From Brachypodius melanocephalos (lineage: Eukaryota > Chordata > Aves > Passeriformes > Pycnonotidae): DNA of 64,000 nucleotides. The notes under the pieces were generated by a model. It was given only the letters and a program-made list of their open reading frames with translations. It was not told the DNA's origin and searched no databases. Every line of letters starts with the position of its first letter. Position 1 is the first letter of the stretch. Shown piece by piece: positions 11,288-22,860 of this stretch. Made by a program: the position numbers and the translations under genes. The stretch lies in NCBI GenBank assembly GCA_013398615.1, contig VZSR01003806.1, positions 14,272,962 to 14,336,961 of the forward strand, in the 5' to 3' direction.

Positions 11288-13825
11288 TCCATTTACAGAA
11301 TCACTGCTGTAAGGTTTTTAATTTTACATTCAGAAACAAGTGCATCCACCTTTCTGATACTATTACCAAAGCCCTTTGCAAACAAAATTGATGTTACTGG
11401 CGTGAGAGATGCATGTTTTACAAATTTATCATGTTTAGTAGGTGAAACAGAGTTCATCCTCTGCCACATTAGAGCCTGGCCCCACAAAAAAAAGTTCCAA
11501 GACTTTTCAGTGTTGCACATATTTATGCAGTACCTGACTTTGGGGACACAGAGGTGAGAGGAGAATGCCATTACCACAAACAATGGGAGAGTGAGAGTCA
11601 TGAGAGTGCCATGTATGTCAGGCACTGAGGACTGGCTTCAAATGCAGACTGTTCTAGCTTTGTATCCAGAACTGGCAATCCTGGGCCAATTTGGGCCTCT
11701 GATTGTCTGTCTCATCCAACTGGCATCATAAATTTTGGAGTGAAATTATGCATCTTGCTAGTAGTATTGTCAGGCTCCAGAGCAACGGAGAACAGTCACT
11801 AGGAGTGCACAAAGAATTCATGATGAACTGCACAACCAGTGACGATCTTGGCTGGGGCCATTATGTGTTATAAAAATTATAAATGTTCTTAGAAATGGTG
11901 AAGTCAATGAGAATCATAGTATTTGCAAGGAGCTCTGAATCACACCTGCAGACAGCAGATCTGCAGAGCAGCTCACCAGTGCTGCAGTCAGGGGAAAGCA
12001 GGCACTAAATCAGTGCCACAACACTGTTCTGTAGTGCATTATTGTTGGAAGCATATAGCTCTTATATAAGATGTAAATGTGGTTCCTGGAGACTCATTAT
12101 TATTAAAGAGCAACAGCCATTTATATTTTTGAGATATCAGAGGTATTGACTCTAACAGTCTGGGTAAAATCCAAACTGGCAAATACTTATCTGAGGCATA
12201 CAAAGCATTCCTAATGAAATGCAAAGCTGATAGCAATTCAAGTTTTTCCGTATTTTATTACAGACATCAATATAAGCTTATCTGAGTGGAGTAAGTACAC
12301 ATACTTTCAAGTAAAATTAGACATCATATCCCGAGAAGGTGGAAGAAACATTGAATCTATCTGCCTCACTGAGTGAAAGTGATCACATTTTATAGATAAG
12401 CCCTTCATGTTGAAAGGATGTGAAAATTCATGTTCATATAGACATTTGTATTGTATTTCCCCTAAAATGCTTAAAAATAAAAAATATGTGAATTTGGGCA
12501 AGATAGTGAAGGTATTGGGAGAAAGGAATATCATTTAAAAATAGGAGAATATATACTTTGATTTTTAATTAGATTTCACATAACTTTAGAAGGTGCAATA
12601 TTCTCCATATAACTTCCCTCCACATATTTCACATTCTTTAAATCTTTCCATTACTTTCTGGGAAACTGTGTTGTGGCAACCAGAATGGATTTAGATGTCC
12701 AGATAAACTGTAATCTAGGTCTGCCTATCCTCAAAAGCTGAAAACCTAGCAACACCTGCATTTTGGAACATTAATTTCTCCCAAGAGTCTAAGCACAGTC
12801 ATCAGTGTATACTCAGAAATAAGCCAAATAAGACCTAGATATTTACCTGACATTTAAAAACCATTGGTAGTCAGGAACTGAGGATGGAAAGGCTCCACTG
12901 AATTTTCCAAGAAAGATCACACCAAACCTAAACAGCACAGGTTCTGTATTTTCTATACAGATGAGAATAACTTTATTCAAACAAGAGAAAACACAATTGA
13001 GGCTCACCTCAACAGGAGCTGATACAGACCCCCAGCTTACATTTTCCAGGACAGGTCCTAAACTCAGTAGATAAGACTCTTACTGCATTAAATGACAGAT
13101 TTCTGGGATCTGGGAGACAACTGGCATGGAGGGTCTAGTGAGATGATTGACCCCCCCTAAAATTTGTTCTCAGTAGAAGAAAAACTTTCCATTTTATTTC
13201 AGTTCTTTCCTCTTTGACAAATATTACCCAGCCTTTGTCTGACCTTCATCACAGATGTAGTTTGTTAGCATTTATAGCAACGCAGATGGGTCTGCCAGTC
13301 TTTCAGAGAAACTTTGTCATTCTGCATTTTGCAAGGGCTGAAAGGCTTTTGGAAATTAGAAATGTCACCTACAATGTCAAGTTGAGTTAAGTGTCCTTTT
13401 GTGCTCATTCTCACTTAGTCACTTAGCCTTGGAGCTTTCACTCTCTGCTGTCCTTCTGCAGCTGCACTGGTGCTCACGTTGACAGAGAGAAATGACAAGA
13501 TACATAAAGGATGAGCCCAGTGAGGTTCTGAAGCCAAACAGAAGACCTGTGCTTGCAGAGACAGCAGCAAGAGCTTTGAAATAATCTGATTCACTAAAAG
13601 GTTTCAAGGGAAAAGGTATCACTTGAGATGTGAACAACACAGTGTGGGAAATGCTTTATGGCAGTATAGAATGATGTGTTTAATTAAGTGCTGCATACAT
13701 ACACTCTGCACTCCCTCAGCCCCATTACAGCCTGTTCCTTGCTACTGAATGTGCTTTTTACATTAAGAGAGATTCAGCACTTGCAGAACAACTTCAAGCA
13801 GTCAATAGTCAATGACTTATGGACT
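11288..13825. other. Noncoding stretch without recognisable features
   Basis: Two overlapping frames on opposite strands (11285-11557 plus and 11293-11625 minus, 90 and 110 codons) cover the same DNA; neither has a recognisable domain. Text near 11650-11710 distantly recalls a MIR-type core but is too weak to call. The rest is AT-rich unique sequence. Confidence 0.45.
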
Positions 13826-13892
13826 GGATCCTGCTCCACTGAAATAATTGGAGTGACTTCCATTGACTTCAACAGGAATTGGATCACGGCCC
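13826..13892. repeat. Old palindromic amniote repeat fragment
   Basis: The block starts 'GGATCCTGCTCCACTGAA' and ends 'TTCAACAGGAATTGGATCA', so its two halves are imperfect reverse complements around 'TTGGAGTGACTTCCA'. I recall repeated text of this type ('ATTGACTTCAATGGGAGCAGGATCAG') as common in turtle and crocodile genomes, pointing to an ancient interspersed repeat. The family name is not known to me. An open frame at 13688-13981 runs through it and is therefore not a gene. Confidence 0.5.
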
Positions 13893-14164
13893 TCAGCAAG
13901 CAATTTCAGTTCAACAAACCTGCACAGGTTGAAGAAGGGTTCTTGAAGCATGTGAAAGTCCCAAAGCTGAAGATTTGTTAAGAAAGCTTTCTGAATTACT
14001 CTGAATAAGTAAGGAATCTGAGTATATGAACATTTCCTGAACAGAATCCTTGAATTTATTCAAGTGATGATGCCACATAAAGAAGAATAAAATGGTAAAT
14101 ATTGAAATATCAGTGAAACAGGTCGTGTTTTTCTTTTTACATAAAACATGTTTTCTAGATTTTT

Positions 14165-14181
14165 GTAAAAAAAAAAAAAAA
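14165..14181. repeat. Poly-A tract
   Basis: A run of A bases from the 'TTTTTGTAAAA' context to 'ACAACAT'. No associated retroposon body seen. Confidence 0.8.
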
Positions 14182-14412
14182 CAACATAGAAACTTAAAGC
14201 ACTCACCGAAAGATGAGTCTCTGTAGTTAGTTTTAGAAACAGAAATGACAGGATTTAGTCAGCCCAAAAATGCAGCCCTTAGACAGAAATGAGAGAGGAG
14301 CAATAACAGATTGTATGTTCTGAGGGTCTAAAGCAGGATTTTCCTCCCTCTGTTGACTGCCCCTTCCTCTAGTGACTCCTTCATGTTTATTTTGACTTCT
14401 TTCTTTGTGCAG

Positions 14413-14461
14413 CAACAAACTGCAACTGATTCTGCAACTGCAAGTTGGTCTGACAACCAAG
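14413..14461 (+). other. Exon-like block with acceptor and donor signals (speculative)
   Basis: A pyrimidine-rich stretch (TTTTGACTTCTTTCTTTGTG) ends in CAG at 14412. It is followed by 49 bases without a stop in one frame (Gln/Thr/Ala/Ser-rich) and then AAG|GTAAAC, a good donor at 14462. It could be a small alternative or noncoding exon, but such combinations arise often by chance. No protein family is recognised, and 49 bases is not a multiple of three. Confidence 0.15.
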
Positions 14462-14905
14462 GTAAACCAGAAATCATAAAAAAATCTGTTAGATTATTAG
14501 AATTTCTGTTTAGCTTCCTTTCTACCTCTAGAAGTATATAAATGTATTTGACCCATTCTTGTGTACTGACTCCTTCTGTCTTCTAAAGTAGATACTGGGG
14601 CAAAGTCATGCCATGATCAATTTTATACTGGTCCTTTGTAGTGACACAAAATGTACCATATGACCCAGACCCACTGCTGGAACTGCTTTCCTCCTTTCAC
14701 TTAATTCTTCATTTTATTGCCAAGCAGGCCTGTGAAAGAAAGAAAACTGCTAAAAGTCCTAAGAAAACCAGACTATTTTTACGTGATGTCAACCCCATTT
14801 TGAATCATGATTACTCTGTTTTGAACAAGAAACAGTGAGAAAGGTAAAGATATTCCAAGCCTTACTTATCAAAGAAATACTTAGAAATACCTAAATAGTA
14901 TAGGT

Positions 14906-15182
14906 AACAGTCTTTTATTTAATCAATTTGTGATTAAACATATATTTAGGTATATATATATATGTATATATATGCACACACTATAAATATAGTTTGTATA
15001 TATACAATATATATAGTGTACATATATATAGTGTGTATATATATACTATATATAGTATATATATAAAAACCTAAATATATATTTAATAGTGTATATATAT
15101 ATACACTGTATATATATATAGTACATATATATATACACCAAAATATATATTTAATTACAAAGTAATTAAATAAAAGATTGTT
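14906..15182. repeat. Large AT-rich imperfect palindrome
   Basis: The outer arms, 14906-14967 and the reverse complement of 15121-15182, align without gaps over 62 bases with about eight mismatches by hand count. Both carry TCTTTTATTTAAT and an ATATATTT box before a TATATATATATG run. The central 150 bp is alternating TA/CA sequence that continues the symmetry loosely. A second partial copy of the arm text (ACCTAAATATATATTTAAT) lies at 15068-15086. It can be read as a palindromic AT-rich repeat able to form a long hairpin or cruciform, or as a MITE-like element. No clear target-site duplication is visible. Confidence 0.75.
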
Positions 15183-18100
15183 GCTCCAAATTTAGGAAAA
15201 TGATTCAACACTAAAGCATTGGATTGGAAAACTGAAACGATTATTCACAGGTTGGCACAAAGTTGGAAATGTATTTTTTTAACTGTAATGCCTGGAACAA
15301 AATTTGGGGGTTTTTTCCATAATAGAAGTAAAGGAAGAAATACAGAACCATCTGAATCTTCAGACAGGCTTGTGTTTTAGTACAATGGTATTGCATTTTT
15401 ATAGAAAATATTACAGTGTGAAGGTCATCAAGCCCTTAAAAAGGTGGAGACTAACTGGGGGACATTTGAAGATCAGTTTAGAAAAAAAATGACAACTGCT
15501 CTATCCATTAGACAATAACTTCCCTAAAAAAATTAGCTAAGTAGCTCTCAACGAAGCATCTGAGCTGCCTAAGCCTACCTCCAAAGTCAGTAGACAATGG
15601 CATCTCAGTGGAAAAGTGCATAAATCTCATACATTAACCTAATCTGGAACTCATTGTGTGACGCTGTGTACAAGACTGTCTAAACTCCTCTCTGTGATTT
15701 ATGTGTCCAGTGTCATATAAAATTGGTTCTTTAAGGTTTGTTGTGGTTTTTTTTTTTTTATTCTGACATTGTTGAGTTTGTTAGCACTGTACAGAACAGG
15801 GTCTCAAGGGTTTTGTGTCTGTCCTCCACATTATTCTTCTCTCAGAAATATTCTCCAGAAACAGAAATCAAACTCAGCTCTGTTGGAGGGTGACATGAAC
15901 CAGAAGAGATAGGCTCCATTGCAATTCCTTTTTTGTAGACACTGTTCCACCTCTCCTTCTCCCAGTCCCTCTGTTCAGTGATGCTGCTTGTCACAGGGAC
16001 GGGGAAGATCAGAGCCCAGCACAAGGGGGAGCAGGCAACTACCCCAGCCAGCCTCCCTCAGGGCTGATACAAAGGACACTGCCAGTGCTTTTCCTAATTT
16101 ATCTTATTTTCTCTGACTTATCTGGAGCTGGGGTGAGATCCTAATGCCATGTCTTAGACTTGCACTCACAATATGTGGAGTCGCTTCCTCAGCAAGGCTG
16201 TTACCCTGACCCAAATTTAGAAGAAAATTGTTTTTCTTCCTTAGGGATTGGACACAAATGGTTCTGGCAGGAGTTAGGGGAGAATATGAGGGGATAATAA
16301 TGAAAGTATAGGCAGTAAGTCAAGAAAACAGACTTGCTGTTACATGGAGAAATCCTCTTTTGGTGTTGAGTGTAAAATAATTTCCTGTTCTCAAATGTAA
16401 ACACGACATTTGCCTCTCAGAGAGGGACAGACATTCACAAACACCTCAGGCCACACTCAGCTGCCATCCCAGGATGTTCTACCCCATCCATTCTTGCATG
16501 CTTGATGTGCTCAGGACGTGAAAGAACAGAGAGGTCAACCCAAATGGCTCACAGAGAGGTGCTGGCAGACCTTGCACAATTCATACAGGTGTGGATCAAG
16601 TACAGAGATCTAATTTTGTTTTAGGGCTTCTTGTAGATGAATTAAATTTGAATTGGTCTGTAAGTTTCTCCCCATACTACTGCAAGGGTCCAGTTTTTGT
16701 CAGCTGGGAAGTTGATTTTAGGTGCATTGTACCAGGATTGTATGGGCAGCATATTGGAATTTTTTGTTTCATGCAGGCTGCAGCAAAGTTTATGGTCTCC
16801 ATCATTCAAGACAGCAAAAGACCAACAAAACATGTTATAAAACACTGCTTCTAAAAGTAAATAAAACTTACATGCAAATAGTGAAATCCATCCAAACAAG
16901 GAGGCCTCCTGATAGCTTAGACGATGATTCCAACTTTCTGGTAAATTAGAAGAACAAAGACGAGTAAGCAATGGAGCAGCAGTGGCATGTAAAAAACCCC
17001 CCAAAACAAAAAACAACAGCTTTAACAGATGAATAAAAAGATGTGAAGATGGGATATTATGCCAGTTGCCATGCTTGGCAGGGATGGTTTGACAGTACTA
17101 CTGGGAAGACAATAAAACAAAAAGGAAAAACAGTTTTCATTTCAGCTGCCAGGCTTACCATATTTTAGGGTTTTGTGGTGATGCTTTTATATTTCTGTGC
17201 TTCTGATGCTGAGAAATCAGAGAAGCAGAGTGGAGAGGAGAGATACAGAAGAAGAGTGCAACAGCAGCATTTCTGGCACCAGCTTTTGTTCTGGGGGCTG
17301 GTTACAGCATGAGCCTTGTGCCCTTGGTGTAGCTCTCAACCTTCCTTCTCTTTAACTTCCTTTTCCACCTTTTTCTGTTTAATTATAATCTGGCTTATCT
17401 TGGCCAAACTTCTCAATTTATTTAGTTAGTTAGTTATTTTTTATTCTATTTTATTAATTTTCCTGTTATTTTTTGTTGTTGTTTTCATCGTTGTTAACCC
17501 TGTGACCAGAAAGGTAACTAAGAACAATGAGTTAGAAAGCTTGACATCAGTTCAGCTCTTGGAGTGGCTGATAAGGCTTTGTGCTGTGCTTTTCTTTCTC
17601 CAGCAGCAAGGTTGCAAATCAGTCTACTGTACAAATAGAAGTAGGGGGGGCTGCTATGTTCCCTTTCTTTGAATATGTGCTTGTCCTGTTCTATTTTCAA
17701 GGGAGCAGGCCCAGATTCCAATAAAAGAGACAAGTACAGCTCCAGCCATCTCAGCTGCTTTTTCACTTTATTATTCTCTCCCAAAGGGGAAGTTAATATC
17801 ATCTTAATACTGTATAAAAAGACACTATCAACCAGGGAATTTTGCCCATAAAAATGCTCTGCAGCTAACAGAAAGGGGAATAAAGGATGCTGTTAAAATG
17901 AAAGTCTCCTTGAACACTTACATAACAAATAGATTATTTCCTTGTCTTCTGCATTTTTCATAAAAGATGTAAAAGATTTTAATACTGATCCTTTGCTGTA
18001 AGATTTAGTGGAAATATTTCTGCCATCCCATTCCCACGGAAGGTGTGGCCATTCTGAGCTCTGCAAAGAGAAATTCATGACAGCACCTTTGTCCCCAAGC

Positions 18101-18554
18101 TTCTGTACTCCAAAATACAAACTGTTCCCAGAGCACATGCAATGCCACCCCACAGCCAAAGTTGTTTGGGTATTTATTTTGGTTTCTAAGAGTATTTACG
18201 TTGCATATATATGTAATTTTTTTGCAATCTTGATGCATGAATTTCTATCTTTTCAGAGGAGAAGCACAAGACTCCCTCGGGTCCTTAGCTGGGGAAGGTG
18301 TTACAGCATGGCACTGTCCTCTGCAGAACTGATTATCTGCTCTCAGCGTAGGCTGGTGCAGCTGAGCAGGTCCCATTGTAGGGTGGCAGGTCATGGGCCA
18401 GAGAGGTTGTCAGGCATCTCTGGTGTCTGTGGTGTTTCAGTTCAAAGCTCTGCATTATCTCTAATGGCATAATAGCAAAGGGCTCCTTGGGATGAAGGGA
18501 AGGGAAATGTGAGGCTGTGTCACTGTCACTTGTGACAGAATGAAGTTTTCTTAC
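15183..18554. other. Noncoding stretch without recognisable features
   Basis: The longest frame is a minus-strand stretch of 124 codons at 16642-17016, overlapped by two plus-strand frames; none shows a family resemblance. A 154-codon plus frame at 18008-18472 has no hydrophobic, repeat or motif pattern I can place. Poly-T near 15747-15758 and T-rich text around 17400-17500 are the only simple repeats. Confidence 0.45.
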
Positions 18555-18648
18555 TGCGCAAAAACACTGGTTATCAGCTCAAACCTGAAGTAGAAAATGC
18601 TGATATTTAAGAAAATGTATAATTTATACACAGAAGCTGCTGGAAAAA
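18555..18648 (+). repeat. Unidentified interspersed repeat, copy A
   Basis: The core 'AGAAAATGCTGATATTT', 'TATAATTTATACACA' and 'AAGCTG' reappears in the same order and direction at 21489-21580, about 2.9 kb downstream. The copies differ by substitutions and one or two small indels. Copy A runs into an A-rich stretch from 18641, which could be the tail of a retroposed sequence or simple A-rich DNA. I do not recognise the family. Confidence 0.7.
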
Positions 18649-20582
18649 AAAAAGGAAAAAAACCCATCAAAACAGCTCTGTTTTTCTCTTGTCTAAGAGG
18701 TGTAATGTATAATGACATCTCTTTTCTTCATTTTCCATTTTTTGGGAGGGCAATAGAGAACCACACAATTGAGATTCTTCAGTTAAGAATTTTTCAGTGC
18801 TGAAACTCTTTCTACCAGAATGTCTTTCTCATAGAACGAACTGCTTTGCAGAAACTGGTAGCTAATATGTAAAAACCAGCAGTTAAAAAGCAGTAATTTA
18901 ATATTTTTACAGGAGGGAGGTTATGTTCACAAATGAATTTTTAAAATATTTATTCAGTCAAACCAATCCCCTATAAACTTTTATAATCCTGTATCCTGTC
19001 TCCAGAAGTAACCAAAACTGAATATTGAATGTGTGTAAATATGATTTACATACAGAGACACACACGTACATTTGTATGCATGCAACATCTGTGAAATTCC
19101 CCACATCTGACATCCCACATGGGTGGTGATCTGCAGCTCAAGGCCTTCCATGTCCACAGCAGGATCTTCCACTGAAGTATTTCACAGTGAAAATAGCAAC
19201 CAATGGTGTGATCAGCAGACATGAAAGGCAGTGTTGATGTATGATACACACAAATCAGAAGAAGAATCAAATTAATTTAAATAAAATCAGGGTACAATTG
19301 TACAAGTGAGCATATTTCTATGGCATTTTCTGGTGGTGCTGGATAGGCAAAACCATCCATCAGTTATTGATCAGAGTAAATAGGAAAATTCCAGCCCATG
19401 GCAAAAATATTCACAGACTCTACTGAACTGTACATTTCTCTGTGCTGGAGAGAGATGGAGGAACGTGTGACTAAACAATGTGTTGAATCAGATGCCAGGA
19501 AGAGTTCATTTTTTATGTTCTTCTCCCTTGGCCTTTTTAAATTGGGAAGGGATCCCAAAGGTACCCAGCCATGTAATCTATAGTAGAGAAATTGCTATGG
19601 GCCCCAAGACAAAGCTTAAAGCACAAGATGGGAAGATGAACTAATTTCTTCCCTTACTCACTGGGCTGTTTCTGGTCAAGCTGTGCTTCTGCAGGCAGGA
19701 GCTGTAAAGGATTCCAGACACAAGAACTGCCATCTCAATTGCTTATAGCAACACTTGGGGATTTGGAAACAGGAGTCTCTGTGCAGGAATGCTAGTCTTT
19801 CCAGGATTGCTTCCTTTGTCATCATATCAGTCCCTGAGAGGGATTAGCAGCAGAATCATGCATTTACATTAACAAATTGGACCCATATTGATATATTTTT
19901 AAAAAGCAGATCTTTGCATGTAGCCAGCATGTGACCTTTCCTCTTGAATTGAGTCAGTTATTTCCCAAAAAGTCAGAGAATGGAAAAGATGCTTGAAATG
20001 GGGTCTTAATATTTGCTTTTAAGCTGTGAGGCTTTGTTACTTGCCTTGGCAAAGGATTCCAACCCCTCTCTCCCCCAGGATATGTGTATCTTAGGGCTGT
20101 GGAACCTCAAAGTTCATGGTAAGGAGTCTTCATAAATTGCTCAGAGATTTTTGCAGTGGTCTACTTTCCTCTACAAGTCCAGGGACATTCCTGCTGGCAG
20201 TGTGCACAGCACATGGCTCACAGTGAGCTCTGAACCCACATTGGAGAGGAGCTGGGACAGAGCTGTCTGTGCTGTTTGGGACCAGCAACCTCCTTATAGA
20301 GGCTGGACAAGGATTGAGTCCACCAAGCCTAAAATAATGGAACAGAGGCACTATGGAATATGAGTATGAAAAGTACAAATAATTTTTTTCCTCTAAATTT
20401 CTACAAAATGCATAAATGGCTCTAGCTGGATGCAAAACTCCCCAGGCTATAGTTTAAATGCTAAGATGGACAACCACTTTTCATGGACAGTTGACTATTT
20501 TCCTGTACTATGTATTAAAAATGGGATTAACCAAATATATCACAATTCTGGGATTTTTGAGGTCCCTCTGTCACTTAGCAAG
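18649..20582. other. Noncoding stretch without recognisable features
   Basis: Short chance frames only. No transposon termini or RNA genes recognised. The stretch ends at the left edge of the LTR. Confidence 0.5.
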
Positions 20583-21187
20583 TGTTGTGGTTAGGCCCCA
20601 CATGGCCACCCACTTACATCCTGCTGGTGGATGAGGGAGAGAATCAGAAGAGTAAAAGTGAAAAAAACACATAGGTTGAGATAAAAATTATTTAATAGGT
20701 AAAGTAAAACACCACACATTCAAGAAAAATACAGTAAAAAAATTCATTCACCTATTCCCATGGGCAGGCAGGTGTTCAGCCATCCCTAGAAAAACTGGGC
20801 TCCATCTCATGTGATGGTGACATGGGAAGACAGGCACTGTTACTCTGACTGCCCTCTCTTTTTCCTTCCTTTTCCCTGAGCTCTATGTGCTGACCATGAT
20901 GCCATATGGACTGGGATTCCATCTGGGTCAGCTGGGTCAGCTGTGTCCTCTACCACCTATCTGTGTTCCTCCAACCTCCTTCTGGTGGAGTAATTTGAGG
21001 AGCATAAAAGAGCTTGACGCTGCATAAACACTGCCCAGTAATAATTAAAACATCAATTTAATATATCATATTAAACAACAATAATTAAAACTGTGTTATG
21101 AACACTGTTTTCAGCACAAACGCAAACCATACTTCCAAAAAAGCTACCATGAAAAAAATTAACACAAGCCTGGTCAAACCCAGCACA
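20583..21187 (-). mobile_element. Solo LTR of an avian endogenous retrovirus (minus sense)
   Basis: The element begins TGTTGTGGTTAGG and ends AAACCCAGCACA, the TG...CA form of an LTR. Read on the minus strand it has the order I recall for a very common bird ERV LTR: a 'TGTGCTGG' start, 'GTGCTGAAAACAGTGTT' (21097-21113), the 'CCATATGGCATCATG' box near 20897-20911 just before a degraded TATA box, the 'GGCTGAACACCTGCCTGCCC' block (20762-20781) and an ATTAAA polyadenylation signal near 20691-20696. CAAG lies directly before 20583 and again at 21186-21189, a possible target-site duplication if the end is placed at 21185. No gag, pol or env sequence flanks it, so it is a solo LTR left by recombination. 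It is about 605 bp and visibly mutated. Confidence 0.85.
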
Positions 21188-21488
21188 AGAGGTTCTCCCT
21201 TTCTGAGACCTTCAGTTAATTAGCAGTTCCATGTGTGGACCTCTTTTCATGGACTGTCTGCATAGGGGAACTCAGGAACAATCCAGAAAGTTCACCGAGC
21301 TGATTTAAGAGTCGCTCTGAAAAAAAGAAAAATCTTTTCAGGTATCTGAAAAGGACCAAGCTGAAATCATTGGGCTGTGAAGTGCAGGTTGGTCCTTTCA
21401 GAAATACCAGTGCTCTTTGGGGACCTTAAGGTGAAAGCTTCCTCCTGAACTAAGCATATTTTGGCTCTTGACAGCACAAGGTCTGCCT

Positions 21489-21580
21489 GCTGTGCTAAAC
21501 ACAGGTTACTGATCCTAACTGAAAATAGAAAATGCTGATATTTTGGAAATGATATAATTTATACACAAAAGCTGGGTTAA
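21489..21580 (+). repeat. Unidentified interspersed repeat, copy B
   Basis: Second copy of the sequence at 18555-18648: 'ATAGAAAATGCTGATATTTT' (21523-21542), 'ATATAATTTATACACAAAAGCTGG'-type text to about 21575 and preceding 'CACAGGTTACTGATC' against 'CACTGGTTATCAGCTC' in copy A. It is in the same orientation. It lies about 300 bp beyond the LTR and is not part of it. Confidence 0.7.
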
Positions 21581-21834
21581 AAAATTGTGATGTTTCCATA
21601 TCTAACTAGAATCTAATTATACTAAAAAAAAAAATTGGCAGCATCAAGCTATCCAGCTGTGAGTAGTCTGTGACTCATTTTTGTAACACAGAGGATGCTT
21701 GTCGTATGTGTTTTCATTCAGAGGGAAAAATATTTTTTAATTGTCCATGATTATTACAAGTCAAACCATGCTGCTAGAACACATGAGTTTGATTTTGTTT
21801 TAGATTTTATAAGGATCTTTATTTCTTTTCTTCT

Positions 21835-21837
<3 letters not shown>

Positions 21838-21868
<31 letters not shown>
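21838..21868. repeat. Poly-T tract (about 31 T)
   Basis: Uninterrupted T run after TTCTTTTCTTCTCTC. It could be the antisense poly-A tail of a retroposed piece, but nothing recognisable adjoins it. Confidence 0.95.
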
Positions 21869-21873
<5 letters not shown>

Positions 21874-22775
21874 CCACATTCAAAATAATTTCAAAACATA
21901 ATTAAAATGCAGAATTACGCTCAATAGAGTTTGTTAGAAAATGTAGAATCCTTCTGCTCTGGTTTAGTTGCTCTCAGGAATTTGATTTGAATGATAGGTT
22001 CCATATGATGAATTTAGATTGACAGGAAAGCACTGAAGTTCTGTTTTATTGTGGTCAGCTCTTCTGTCCAAGTTCTGTTTACAAGAGTAAGAAACCAGAC
22101 TGTTGAGATTTTAGCAGAAGGCTCCAGTCTGTATTTTTATATCTTCATCCATGCAGACTCCCATTTTGAAGTCTATCAAACTTGACAAGGATGTCTGTCT
22201 CCGCAGCTCTGATATTTTCTCTTGAAAAAGCCAACAGGAGAACACTGAGATGAGAGCCTTTCCTTCACTAATAATTTCACTGTAAATTTTGGGCTGATAA
22301 TAATCAAGGTATAGTAATGAAACTAAGTTTACTGTTTAGTCACGTGTGATAAATCAGCAATGGTAATTCAAATCTCCAAAGCTTGTAAGCCTGGCTGTCA
22401 AGAGCCCTCTCTGTGGTTGGACCTCTCTGGTACTGTGGCTGTGCTCTTGTGTAAGTTGTACAAATATTTGTTGGGGGGTTGATGTGATGTGGTGGTTGAT
22501 GTAGGTTGATGTATCAAGTAGGCAAGAACAAATAATTTGACTTATTAGGTTACTATGCAACTGTAATGTAACCAGTACTCTCAGTCAGTGGTTGAAGATT
22601 AAGGACACTGAATGAGATTTTTAAAAATTTGTGTTATTAATGACCCTAGGAGCCAAATCTTGCTCATTAATTTTTTATTTAATCTCACAAAAAAATAGAC
22701 TACTTGAAGAGAAAGTTAGACCACCATCTGATTTCTACACCCTCTAGGGAAAAATGAGAATAAAAAAGACATAAA

Positions 22776-22860
22776 ATATTGTATACATTTGTGTATATAT
22801 ATGTATGTATATTATTTTTAGTTATTTTTGTTGTGTTTTTTTTTTTTTTTTTTTTTTTTT
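22776..22860. repeat. TG/TA-rich run followed by poly-T (about 25 T)
   Basis: Alternating GTATATATATGTATGTATATT text around 22781-22812, then GTTATTTTTGTTGTG and an unbroken T run 22836-22860. Confidence 0.9.

Noticed and set aside
11640..11710. Possible MIR core
   Set aside because: The word order is too degraded to separate from chance.
13688..13981. 97-codon frame
   Set aside because: It contains the palindromic repeat at 13826-13892, so it is not a gene.
16642..17016. 124-codon minus-strand frame
   Set aside because: No recognisable family, and two plus-strand frames cover the same bases.
18008..18472. 154-codon plus-strand frame
   Set aside because: No domain, no repeat pattern and no splice or promoter context; overlapped by minus frames. 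Chance length in moderate-GC DNA.
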